Assembly (NCBI GenBank): GCA_030407085.1
Contig: CM059582.1
Coordinates: forward strand, 16,969,501-17,033,500
Direction of reading: 5' to 3'
DNA length: 64,000 nucleotides
From: Trichopria drosophilae
Taxonomy: Eukaryota; Arthropoda; Insecta; Hymenoptera; Diapriidae
Below are positions 36,991-48,250 of the stretch, in pieces (positions within the stretch are counted from its first letter, which is position 1; every line of letters starts with the position of its first letter). The notes beneath the pieces were generated by a model. It worked only from the letters and a program-made list of their open reading frames with translations, had not been told where the DNA came from and made no database searches. A program made the position numbers and the translations under genes.

Positions 36991-37373
36991 CGTGAAGCTG
37001 ACCACCATGAAAAACTGAATTTAGTTTAAAATTGTCGTGTTCCTTTATCAAAAATTCGTATTAGGGTTTAAACTGTATTATTTTTAAAAATGTTCTTATT
37101 GTAGGACGTGCCATCTTGATAGAATTATATTAGTTCAGTCTTTTTATTATGCGTTCGAGTACAATATTTAGAGTTACAAGTATAGTTGAGATTCTGAAAA
37201 TTGTGCCTCAGAAATAATTTTCTGCATTAAAAGCTATATTATGGACTCAACTTCATTTGTACCTTATAAAATATTTATTGTTAAACAAATTAGTAAAAGT
37301 TTTTAAGCATATTCTATTTTAGTATCTGTTATTAAACGCTTTCGAAAATAGGAGCACCTATAGTTCGCTTCTA

Positions 37374-39453
37374 CACTCAAAAAAATTCCTTACACCCGTG
37401 TGCAAGGATTCAATAAGGTTACCTTACTGAATACGGCGCCAACTATTCAATCCTTGTTAAAGTAGCAAGGAAAAACTGACTACTGTCACGGGGAAATTTA
37501 TTGTTCTAGTATGTTTTCTTCGTTCATTTAACAATAAAAAAGTAATGTTATGACAAAGACAATATTATTCTTTTAGTAATGGTGTTTGTAGAAGTAAAAA
37601 TAGATCATTATTTGGAACAACGAAGAATATGTTTATTATTGTTTTTTTAAGCTCCTTGATAGTATTCCTATAATGGCCGCTAGGTAAGGCGCCACTACAG
37701 ATCTAACATACGACGATGCCGACAGCTGATCAGCTGGTTTGCGTTCGTCAGTTCACGTGTTTAACTTCGTCGCGTTTCTTGAAGTCCGAATATGTTTAAT
37801 AACTCCACAATGTAATAATTATTGATCTTCGACCAACGATGACACGATTTTAAAAGAAAATATCAATAAAATGAAATATAAAGCCAAGTTCATTGGTGAT
37901 TTTAAATTTATTTTGTGAGGTTAACCTAAATTTAGATGACGTTAACTTCCCACAACCTTTTTCCCAAACCTATATGTACCTTATGCGTTAAATGTTTTCT
38001 GTTTACATTCACGATATAATGAATAATTGTCCAATTTATATTAAAGAAAAATAGTAATGTTTGAAAGCATAGGATACGTACCAACAACGGTTATAAAGCT
38101 AAGTATAGTAAATTTTAGATGATTGGATACATTTGACAAACCTTAATAATTCATAAGTGGAGTAAAACTATAATGGTAAAGTGAAAAAGAATGAATATGA
38201 ATGAAAATTCTTTACAAAATGTGCCTTCGTTGAATATTAACACAAGTAATATATATTAATCTAAAAACGTAAACTCTCTTCGGTTATCTAATACTTGTTG
38301 AAACGCCTCCTATGACTTCAATTTTTATTATTTATATTTATTATAATTTAATACATATTCCATCTAAGCGTGTTTACAAGTGGGCCAATGTAAAGTTAAA
38401 TAACAAAGATTGAGAGTGTAGCATATGCTAAACAAGAAATCCAGTGCCAACAAGATAATAAGTGGAATAAAACTATAATGGTAATGCAAAAGACTTAATT
38501 TGGATGAAAATTGTTTATAAAATAAACATTTGTTCAATATTGAGACAAGTAACATACGTACAATAATCCAAAAAGTCTAAAATCTCTTCGGTTTTCTAAT
38601 AATTGTTGAAACGCATACTGCAATTTCTATCTTTGATATATGAAATTAAATTGTTATGTTTAATTCTTACACTTTCTACATTTACTTATAGATTATTTGA
38701 GTTCAATTGCACATTGTTAAAGCAACTGTACAACATATATTAATTAAAATGGCTTGATGAGCCTTAGTACTTAAAATAATGGCACCGTGAAAGGTGGAGC
38801 GATAATTCTTTCAAGGTATGCATGCACAAATTCCATCAAAACTTTTATAGCCTACAAATATAATATAACTGACATATTATTATGTTATGAAATTAATTTT
38901 TCTCATTTTTGATGGCGATAAACCTCAAACATATACGTATTCAAATTAGTAAAAAAATTAAATTTAGTAAAGTAGATTATTAGTTCAATATTTGTTATTG
39001 TAAGTTTAGAATTGTTTTCTTGTTTATATACTTTCATGAATTCTGTAAAATGTTTACACAAAATTTATGGGCATGTCAGTGGACATTATCAGGAAACTTA
39101 CATTATATTTAAGAGTTTATAGGTCTTGATTTTTTGACATTTGATAAGGATAATATTTTTATAATAACTGTATGTAACCTTACTTTCACAGTTAAGAAAT
39201 CTAGTTAATTCGTTAATTTATCATTCCTGAGTTGATCAGGATCTCATTTACTAACAAAAAGATATCTCTATTGCTAATTTAATAAAGATTCCTTATTATT
39301 TCAAGAATTTTCTGTACTGCTCAGTGTACAAAATTCTTATTTTTATAACAGCGAGGTATGCAAGCTGTCCTAAGCAGGAATCCTTGTTGTTTTAGCAAGG
39401 ATCGAGTTAATAAGGGGAAATAGTTGTCCCCCTACATTTTATTTTTTTCAGTG
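37374..39453. mobile_element. 2.1-kb TA-flanked non-autonomous element
   Basis: Left end CACTCAAAAAAATTCCTTAC, inverted right end CACTGAAAAAAATAAAATG, with TA outside both (37372-37373, 39454-39455). Subterminal blocks are also inverted: TCAATCCTTGTTAAAGTAGC near 37450 matches the complement of TTAGCAAGGATCGA near 39405. The interior holds a direct repeat (38153-38310 and 38458-38615, 305-base offset; ATAAGTGG(A/G)(A/G)TAAAACTATAATGG... to CTCTTCGGTT) and a CpG-containing patch at 37680-37790 with CAGCTGATCAGCTG. No transposase frame was found. Confidence 0.6.
38153..38615 (+). repeat. Direct repeat inside the 2.1-kb element
   Basis: Two copies of about 160 bases, 305 bases apart, both run from ATAAGTGG through TAAAACTATAATGGTAA, TGAAAATT, ACAAGTAA, AATCTAAAA/AATCCAAAA and AATCTCTTCGGTT-type words to TTGTTGAAACGC. 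Sequence identity looks moderate, so the duplication is old. Confidence 0.7.
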
Positions 39454-39455
39454 TA

Positions 39456-40036
39456 TCATTGCAGTACACTGAGAAAAATGATTGTTTGTTGTGAAGAAAT
39501 ATCATTGAATTGAAAAGTTGAAATCGTTTTTTAAATGTAAAGATGGCATTGTAATATTAAAGTCGATTCGTTTAATATTAGTTTTTGTTTCTTACATCAG
39601 ATTTGACCATTTGTTAATTAGTTACAAATCTACTAAAAAGGGGCGTCATTTTGGGCCTAAATGAACCAATTACAGGGGTAGGGTTTAGAAGAATAAAAAA
39701 TTGTTGTCCGGACACCCTATTAGGGTTAGTAGTTACTGTAAGAGTGTTTATTATTACTGCTGACTACTATACACAGTTAATGTCATCTTAACTTAATTTG
39801 AAGTGTATATGTACAACTTTGTTGGTCTTAAGGTTTTCTTATAAATTAATGATTATATATATAAAATATGGATTTGTATATGTACGTGAGCATACAGAGC
39901 TACGATACAATAATTAATTAAATTAAAAGAAAAACAAATAAATCATAATATACATGAGCTTTATTTATCACACTTATTTTTCGACTATAAACTAAAGGAA
40001 TAAATTAATAAATTTAAAAAACAATCGACATCTTTT
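39456..40036. other. AT-rich intergenic, nothing recognised
   Basis: TACACTGAGAAAAATG at 39465 resembles another CACT(G/C)A-type terminus, but no partner was found. Confidence 0.5.
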
Positions 40037-40040
40037 TTAA

Positions 40041-40866
40041 CCCATTAACACCTGAGCCGAAACTACCTAATAACTTTAAAGTAATAATTAGGCTTTTTTA
40101 TTAAATAATATAAAAGGAATAAAATAGTCATTTTTATAATTTGTTTAAATAGTAATTGTTATAACTCTCTTGAAAATTAAATGATCACTTCAAAATTAAG
40201 TGTCGCTGAGCAGAAAATCGAATACGGCGCAGAAAAATGCTGAAAAATGTTGGAAATATTTTGTTCATAGATATTTTTGATATCAATTAAAACCGTAGGA
40301 TTCATATGAAATTAATACTTCAATTTTAAGAAAAGTGAATTTTTTCATAAAATTTTATTATTTTATTTCATTCACCATAGTACATAGTTTCGATCCATAT
40401 CGTTGATTTTAGGAAGAAAATGCATAAAACCTTTTTGAGAATTTAATGCTCTATCTGCTTTGTTTGAAGTATTTTTGAATCAAATTTGTATTTTTACAAA
40501 ATAAATGCAGAAAACTACGAAGAAACGTAATTGGGGCTAATGTTTTTTAGTAATGGAGGAATGGATCTGCGTCAAAACCTAATCAGATCTAAGTTATGTT
40601 AGACCATGACGAATCAATACTTAGGTCATCATTTTTAATCCGCCGTTCCGTAATTGGCGAACTAGAGCATACACAAAATTTAGACACATACGGACGTACG
40701 TACATACGTACGTACAAGATCACACACACAAATTTTATGTTTCTTTTTTGTTTAGGTTCTATAGGGTCTCAAACGTCGACATTTCATGAAAATATGCATC
40801 GAAATTTTTTGGCCTGAAGTGACCAAATTCAATATATATAATCACGAATTTTTAAGCGTTAATTGG
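40041..40866. mobile_element. 826-bp TTAA-flanked element, piggyBac-like
   Basis: TTAA flanks both sides (40037-40040, 40867-40870). Ends read inward CCCATTAACACCTGAGCC and CCAATTAACGCTTAAAAA, matching over the first nine bases with one change. The right part carries an ACGTACGTACATACGTACGTAC run (about 40690-40711), a CACACACA tract and GGGTCTCAAACGTCGACATTT, a combination I associate with a repeat common in insect genomes. Non-coding; two short plus-strand frames here (40596-40992) are repeat-derived. A related left end, CCCATTATCACTCAGGAC, occurs at about 44868. Confidence 0.55.
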
Positions 40867-41040
40867 TTAATGAATACTTTTAAATTAATTTCTTCATTTA
40901 GAATAATAACAACATTATGTCATGACTTGTTCTATTTCGTAAACGCACCTATTCTTTCATGTTATATATGGACGTATCTCCAGAAATTTTAAATTTAGGT
41001 TATCGTTCATTATGATACGTTGAAGATTGCCCAAAAAATT

Positions 41041-41240
41041 GTTATCCAATATGGCGGACAATTTCTAAAATTCATTGGATTTGCTTGAAACTTGGTACGC
41101 AAATGTTTTTGGGGTCGCTGATCAGTAATCTGGCATTAGTTTTAAAAGTCCAAAACAGGCCAAAAAAAGAAAATTGATCGGATTCTAGTGTCACTTGCGG
41201 GTTTTTAGGTTTGCTGTTTACGAATCTGGTATCGCTGTTT
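41041..41240 (+). repeat. ATGGCGGAC / GGGGTCGCTGAT dispersed repeat
   Basis: Contains ATATGGCGGACAATTTC followed by TTTTTGGGGTCGCTGATCAG and CTGTTTACGAATCTGG. Decayed relatives lie at 48845-48960, 50761-50880, 57000-57200, 58261-58375 and 61911-61990. It is a family-like pattern of short, repeated AT-rich units punctuated by ATGGCGGAC and GTCGCTGATTACGAATC phrases. Frames across them are artefacts. Confidence 0.6.
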
Positions 41241-41849
41241 GAAAATTGAAGATTTTTTTTAAATTATCAGATTTTAGTAGATTGTCCTATTACCTAGACA
41301 ATACTAACGACAATAAAAATAGTTTCAACAATGTGTCTTGAAAAAAAAATTAATTATCCAATATATCTACAAATTTAAAAGTTCTAGAGATATATCCATA
41401 TTTCTCGTTCATCGGTCTGCATATGAATTAAATATGGCTCGACATGATGGATTCGATTTGCATCTAGTATCTTTGGAAGAAACAGATCATAAACTGGAGA
41501 CTTTACAAAAAAAGATGATTAAATAAGATAAATTTAAGACAAGATTTTAAGTCATCATATATAAGCCTTCATTAAGATATCGTTTTTCTGTTTATCACAA
41601 TTAAGACTCTATTTAAAGGGTCTTTATGAAGTTTTATTTGTAAATAGCTCAGAACGATCTCTTCAAAATATTCTTGCTGTTTGGGTTTGAACACATTCAC
41701 ATTCTATGTAATAAATTCTTCGATTCTCCTAGGTCCCTATTTGTATCCTTCTATACCTATCAAATTAACGAACAATAATATCACTACGAAAGGGGTTCAA
41801 ACCATCCACTAATATCTTTTCGTTACCTTCCAAAGAAATGTAAATTCGA
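41241..41849. other. AT-rich intergenic, nothing recognised
   Basis: A 62-codon plus-strand frame (41338-41526) ends in a Lys/Glu-rich stretch but has no recognisable family or splice context. Confidence 0.5.
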
Positions 41850-42905
41850 GGATGAATTTTGAAAAAAATGAAGATTTCGTTTTTTTGAAGTCACGCGCCA
41901 GTGTAGCCTACTTTCGGCCTCCACTTTTGTCGTCATCGTGTCGTGGTGGCCTCACAAGGTCCTTATCTTTACGATATTTGCAAGTATTATCTCGCGGTAC
42001 ACACCGACCGGGATTTCTTGGTACGGCTGCGGCCGTTCTCTCGCTCTTTCGTTTGCTTGCCAGAGGTACACGAGTTTTTTCTCTTCGCTATCCGAATGGA
42101 ATTAATCTCGCCACCAGAGGCTGAGGGAATGGGTAAAAGATAAAGAGATTCGAAGAACTTTTGTGTCTCAGCGCCGATTAAACGATTCGAAAATAGCTCG
42201 AGAGTCTTTTGAGCCATGGTCGCAATGTCGGGAATGTTTGCGATCGCCTACCACTTGCCGATGTGCACACTTTTCCGGTCAATTGAGGTTAAATCACAGG
42301 TCAAAAATTTCCGGAGAGGTCATTAGGGTCAAACCATCCGAATGACTTGGAAGATTCATAAGAAAACTGAATTTCCACTCGAGAATTCGATCATTCGAAA
42401 ATAGTGGATCATTTATCTCTAAAGAGTGAATTTTCACTCCAAGAACATCAGGAAATTTCTTTGCTCTTCCTCTGGTCTTTTTTTCAACCCCTCGTCCTTC
42501 CACCCCTCGCGTACCTTCCACCCCAGAATCCGTTAGGGCAGACTGTTTTTTGTCCAGCATCTTTGTCTCACTTTTGCGCCTCCTTCCCCTCCGCAAGTAA
42601 CTGTGCATTCTCCCCTTCTCTCTCTTTCTAGACTTTTTTTGGTTCCACTTGAAATTCTTCCTTCTCCGTCGCACTCGGGCGTACTCGATGACGATTTTCA
42701 ATTGAAACGAGATATCGTCAAATATTGGGCCCCAAACTGTATCGAACAGTTAGCGGGCCCTTGGGAACTTCTCCTCTATTTTTTATCGAATTCCCGTTCC
42801 GTTTAATTTTTGTACGGCCCGCACTGTTCGCAGTGTCCGCACCGGTAGTTGCTTTGGACGTCCGACAAGCGGTTTCGAATGTCGCAATTCGGATGAAAAG
42901 TTCTG
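41850..42905. other. CpG-rich island with pyrimidine-rich centre
   Basis: CpG-rich at 41890-42310 and 42700-42900, with a strongly C/T-biased stretch at 42450-42680. The 135-codon minus-strand frame (42294-42701) is the purine-rich complement of that stretch (Lys/Arg/Glu-biased) and is not a believable protein. A diverged copy of a foldback arm (GAATTTCCACT...GAATTTTCACT) lies at about 42366-42443. Confidence 0.5.
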
Positions 42906-45900
42906 TACACAAGTTTTTGCGTGTGAAATTTCCAAAATTTGTTTGCTAATAAGAATTGCTTTAGTGTACTTACTTTCTAATTTTTTCTTTTTTAAGGGGG
43001 TTTTTGACCTTTTTGTTATTATCTTAGTAAATGGACATTGAATCACAAAAATTGAAATAAAATATGTTGCTTTTTAAATATTTTTTATAGTGATAATTTG
43101 TGAAATTAGACGACAAAATTATTTTCCAAGCTTGGACAGATCTTTTTTTTAATTGATAAAATTAACCAAATTTTTATTATTTTACCCCATACTTCAAAGT
43201 TTAATTTGTTTTTTAAAAGCACAAATGTGATTTGAACCAATGTTTACACTTCTCTGTTATGTTGAAAAATGTTGAAAAATTTGTTTGGATTGCATTTAGC
43301 AGTAACAACACTAAGAAAATTCACTACTGTTTAAAAATAGTAAAGTTTCGACTTTGTACGACTTCTTTTGTCTGCAATTATGAAAATTGAATTGTTTGAG
43401 AAATCGATGCGAAATTTTGGATACTAGAAAAACAATTAACGTGTTTCAGATATTGGTCCTAAAGATAGCTTTGAAATGTAGAAATATTATCGCAATTAGT
43501 AACATTTGTTAAAGTAACTATTATAAAAAAGTGCAGAAAAGAAATTATTTTCGACCACTCTAATACGTCAATTTTTAATTTTGGGAAACTAACATAAAAA
43601 TAATGAAATTAAAGGTTTTTGTAATTTAAAAAGTAAATAAACATACTACACCTTCTACTAGTAGGAAATTAAAGTCAGATTTTCGAAAATACGAATTTAA
43701 AAGCAAGTCTCTTATCAATTGGGCAAATATTCAGAACGGCGACGTAGATCTTCAGAAATCGTAATAAAAATCGTAGCCCGAGCTCATTAAATGATAAATA
43801 TTTATTACAATTTTCGTCCATGAACTACCTTACTAAATCGTACTCATTGAAGAAATATTTTTGTATATGTGAGTTATTAAATTTAAATGTTTTTATTTTT
43901 CTGGAATCTTCCAGTATCTAATCGTGTTCTAATTAAACATGGTGAAATGAATATGACGGTGCTATGATATTTATAACTAGATAATTGCTGTTTCAATACA
44001 AATATTTGCAGAATTTTTGTTTTTTAAGAATTCTTGCATTTCAGGTTACTTGGAACTTAAAATTAGTACAAATTACATTGGATAGGTAATGCAGATTATA
44101 CTGATTTTATATTGTCATTTCATTTCGTTGTAATCCCCACACATGTGTTCGCTCTATGTTAATGTGGCATCTGTTTTGTGTGCCTCAGCCGATGTAAATT
44201 CAGGACGAAACTAGCAGGGCCCTGAATAGGGACGAATTAGATGCCACGGATAAAAACTAAACAAAAGAGTATATTGTGTTAAAATATTTTTATTGTAAAG
44301 TCCATTAAAGTTCTATATTTTCCTTCCATGCATTTCTTTCAAATTTTTCTGTACATTAAAGGATGATACGCTTTTATAAATAACTTATAAAGAATTATTT
44401 GAAACCACATTCGATCACATATGGTCCTAAAATCGTTTTTTTTTAAGGTTTCCACTGTAACCTTGGCATATTTTTGTCCTTTCATTATTTAACTTATATA
44501 ATATCATATTTTTACAATTTTCTGTACCGCTACTCACGATTCGATTGAAAAAAAAACATCCAAAAGGCTTGACTTTGATTATTTACGGGGAGGCACCAGC
44601 GAAATCTTAGCTTCATCAACTTGCAATAAATCGATAAAAATTGTTTTGGGCTCATTTTTCTTCATAAATTAAATGTTGTAGCTGAAAAAAAAAATTATTG
44701 TTGGACTTTTTCATTTTTGTTCTGATGCACAAGTATCTTTCAATCCTTACATAATTTTCTATGAAATCGTGAAAAACGCCTACAATACACTTTTTGATGA
44801 CAATAACTATTTTACAATAAAAGTTCACTTATTGTCTAAAGTACCATGAGACTCAAAATTAACTTAAACCCATTATCACTCAGGACTCGAATTTAAAAAT
44901 ACTCTTTCCATTAGAGGTTTCGCAAAAGGATGTTGAACATTTTTAAGCTTTCACCATTAGCAAGAGATATTGTGTCTTTTTTACATTTTTTTCTATGTCT
45001 AAAACCTACCTGAAACCTAACGTCGATGTCTGAGCTGACCGTGCACAAAATTGTCTTTAAATTAACAAATTTGTTTCTCTGATACTATAGACTTTAAACA
45101 AAACTTCAAATAGTTTATGTTATTCTTTAATATATTCTAAGACACCTATGCGTATTCTTCTACGTTTCTACGTCTTCTACGCTTTCAGGAAACAAGTTAT
45201 ACAAAAAATCGCATTGCGGACGCCTTTATATGTTAGAAATGAATTTTCTGCTTCTCGTTATTGTATATTTATGACACAATATCCTAGAAAAAAATACTCT
45301 GAAACTCACATGATATTATGTCATTTTCAATTTGTTAATTCTGAAAGAAAAAAAATGACCAAAATCGGATCGAATTCTTTTTTGATCAGAAATCAGTCAG
45401 ATCTGAAAACGATCTAAATGAAGTCTTAATTTTGAAACAATCCAGGTTGGACGACTTTACATTCAATTATATATTACATAAGACCGAGAATTTTCCGTCA
45501 GTTCTCAATTCATGTTACTGGTATTTTCTAGGAAACCGTCTATAGTAATTAGTATTGCCCTTACATGGCCCAAATTTTGAAAAAATGTTTCAGTTACTTC
45601 GACCCAGACCAAAGGTCTGGCGAAGTATTTTTTATTTACGATTTCTACTAAAAATTCCTACCTTATCGGTAGAGCACTTTCGAACCCTCTTAATTAGTAT
45701 ACAGGAAATATTTTTAATTATAAATTGTACGTAATTATTACAGTCAGGTAGAAATATAAATGATGTTAAGGCTACTATTACACTTAACAAATCTGTAAAT
45801 ATATATAAATTTTCATTTTTTTTTTTAATAATTTTGACTAATTTTCTTTTTGAACCATCTCTTTGAAAAAGAGACTATCACGTTGAGTTTGGAAAGTATT

Positions 45901-46336
45901 AAGAGATTCCAAATTCCTCATGAGATGAAGGAATAGAAAACTGATGCAATTCTGCAGGATAATTAAAAAATAATGGTTGATTATTAAAAAACCTTTTTTA
46001 TTTATATTTAAAAAAACCATTAAATGGCTTATATATTGGTAATTTACAAATAAAGTGTGAAACTCCTTGACTTACAACAGTTGCGGCATATAATAAATAG
46101 AGATTATCTATTAATGGATATTTTTTTATTGATGACAATTTAACGATAACTTTATTTTAAAAAATTATATAAAAAAATCTTTAGGGTTTCGGGTTTTTAT
46201 TAAAACAAATTTATAATTTTAATAAAAAAGAGAATAATACGATACATGTGGACAAAGGCATACAGTTTTTTTGTTGTTGTTCCTTTCAAGCCCTATAAGA
46301 CGTCCCAGCATAAGTTGGGGAGAAAATTATTATTTC
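42906..46336. other. AT-rich intergenic with old dispersed repeats
   Basis: No gene is supported. Repeats noticed: CCCATTATCACTCAGGACTCG at about 44868 (TTAA-family end) and a segment at 45551-45695 shared with 53529-53635. An AAAGGTCTGG hairpin (CCAGACC/GGTCTGG) lies near 45605-45622. A GC-richer patch at 44190-44250 with CAGGGCCCTG was not identified. Confidence 0.5.
45551..45695 (+). repeat. Dispersed repeat shared with 53529-53635
   Basis: Both segments read (A/G)(A/T)ATTGCCCTTACA(T/G)(G/A)G(C)CC(C)(A/G)AATT(T/G)TGAAAAA, then TTCAG..., later TATCGGTAGAGCAC / TAATCGGTAGACTAC and finally (A/G)A(A/G)CCCTCT. The shared order of phrases over more than 100 bases shows a common origin; the copy here has an extra insert with a CCAGACC hairpin. 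Class unknown. Confidence 0.6.
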
Positions 46337-46337
46337 G

Positions 46338-47212
46338 TCCGTTACAGCCAGATAAAACACAAAAACCGTCTATTTTTTGGGATTTTCGAGTGTTGCTTGT
46401 TTACATTGCACATTTAAAATGATCAATGCATAGACAATTACGGACTCGAAATTTGGTCAGAGCAAGCCGATATGTACATCCTTCGTCATGTCTTGAAGTT
46501 TTGGTAAAATTATAGCACAAACATCCATGACTTTTCCAATATTTCTGCGATTGGTTATAGATAATATTTAGAGGACAATCCTGTAAATAATGTCGACGAG
46601 GTTAACATTGTTACTCCGTTAAAATGTATACAAATAATGAAAAGTTTATCATATATAAATTGCCATTGTAGAATATAACATTTTAACACTCCGGGAGTAG
46701 AACTTGATTTTGCGCCCTACTGTGAAATCTTCCGGCGCAAGTTATTGAGCCCCACGGCTGTCGTATTAATATATAGTATATATTATGCAACAAGGGCGAA
46801 ATATAGATCTCCGTACTCGACAAACTTCGCATTCATCGGATATCGCGAATTACTCCCTTGTTACATAATACTATTTTACATTTAATATTATTACTTCACT
46901 ATTATTACTCCATTCTAGGAAATCATTTCTTTTGCTTTCCTTATGCTTATTGATATAATATTTTAGAAATTTTGGATATAATTTAGCTTAAAACTATTCA
47001 ATATTGATCACATGTTGGAATAAAATGTTGAAACTCTTAAAAGTGATTTTTTTTTCAACTTTGTCGAAAAAAGTCTATGAGATATATTATAGAAATTCTC
47101 AAGCTTTGGATGTTACTCGTGTGTATTTTTTTTTGCTAGCTGTTTCATGAAACAAAGGAACTCTAAAAATTGAAAAAATGTGCGTTTTTTCGCTTTATCT
47201 GGCTGCAGCGGG
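46338..47212. mobile_element. ~875-bp TIR element with a nested palindrome
   Basis: Left arm TCCGTTACAGCCAGATAAAA and inverted right arm CCCGCTGCAGCCAGATAAAG stay alignable through the next ACAAAAAC/CGAAAAAAC. No clear target duplication could be fixed. Inside, TATTATGCAACAAGGG (about 46783-46798) and its complement near 46855-46870 form a smaller inverted repeat, possibly another element inserted within. No coding capacity. Confidence 0.65.
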
Positions 47213-48250
47213 TGTATTCTATTAGACATAGAAACCATTTTATTCAATCTTATTTTAATATTCAATAACAAACATTTTTTACATAATTTTAAGCGATAAA
47301 CAAAATGGCATAGTCAGATTTTGTAGTCATTTTTTTAAACGTTAGGATTGCTTTCTTTGGAATCAAAATCGTAAAAATGTAGATTCAGACGAAGGTTTCT
47401 TTGTAACGCAATGAAATTTAACACATGCATTTTCGTATTGTTTTCTGTGGAGCCATCATTTTCTGCAACGAAAATTCTTCACTTCTCAAAGGCAAAACCA
47501 AATAGGTTGACTTGAGACGTTGAATTGGATAATAGTTCTTTGGAAATAAGTAGTACAAACGTACTAGTGAAAATCAATTACTTACTATTGAAAACCAAAT
47601 ACCTACCAATATTTTTTTTTGAACGTTTTTTTATTTCGCATCCCATACTAGTAAAACACAATGATGGAACTAGTAAAACAAGTATAATATGCATCGAGTT
47701 TACCCAGGAGTGCTCTGCTGTTTGGATGACGGTCCACTTTAAAACAAAGCGTCCTATCGCGCAAATGCTTTTTCAATACGAGCAGAGAAACGCATGAGGG
47801 CTGTCCACTGCAGGCTGATGCGTCGGCGTGATAAACTTCAAACGAATGGACGTCCAACTCCGCCTTCAGTTTATTTATTTTTTTTTTTTGGAAACGCATT
47901 TTCTTTCAGGCCAAGCCGACGTTTATCTTATCGGTTCGTACGGAGTTTGGGAAATGCGTACATTAAAAGAGTGGCACCTGTTCTTTCGGTGCAATTCGGG
48001 TATCATGAAATAACCTCGCATTAACAAACCGAATATAGTTAATCAATTTTATATCTTTATTGTCGCTTTGTCATTCGACTCCCGTCATTATCATCGTGCA
48101 GCGTTATTGTCATTCGCACTGACGAAATTATTTCGAAAATGCGGGATTTCTGCGATGATGGTTTGACGTTTTCCATTCCAGCGTTTGAATGGTATCGGGC
48201 ACTGTTCCTGAATTAAATAGAGCAAATTTAATGAAGCTACAATGACGTTT
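47213..48250. other. Intergenic with a GC-elevated block at 47700-48200
   Basis: Frames of 60-90 codons are open on both strands in the GC-elevated block; none is recognised and no splice chain could be built. Confidence 0.45.

Noticed and set aside
42294..42701. 135-codon minus-strand frame
   Set aside because: It is the purine-rich complement of a pyrimidine tract, Lys/Arg/Glu-biased and low-complexity; the plus strand is open too.
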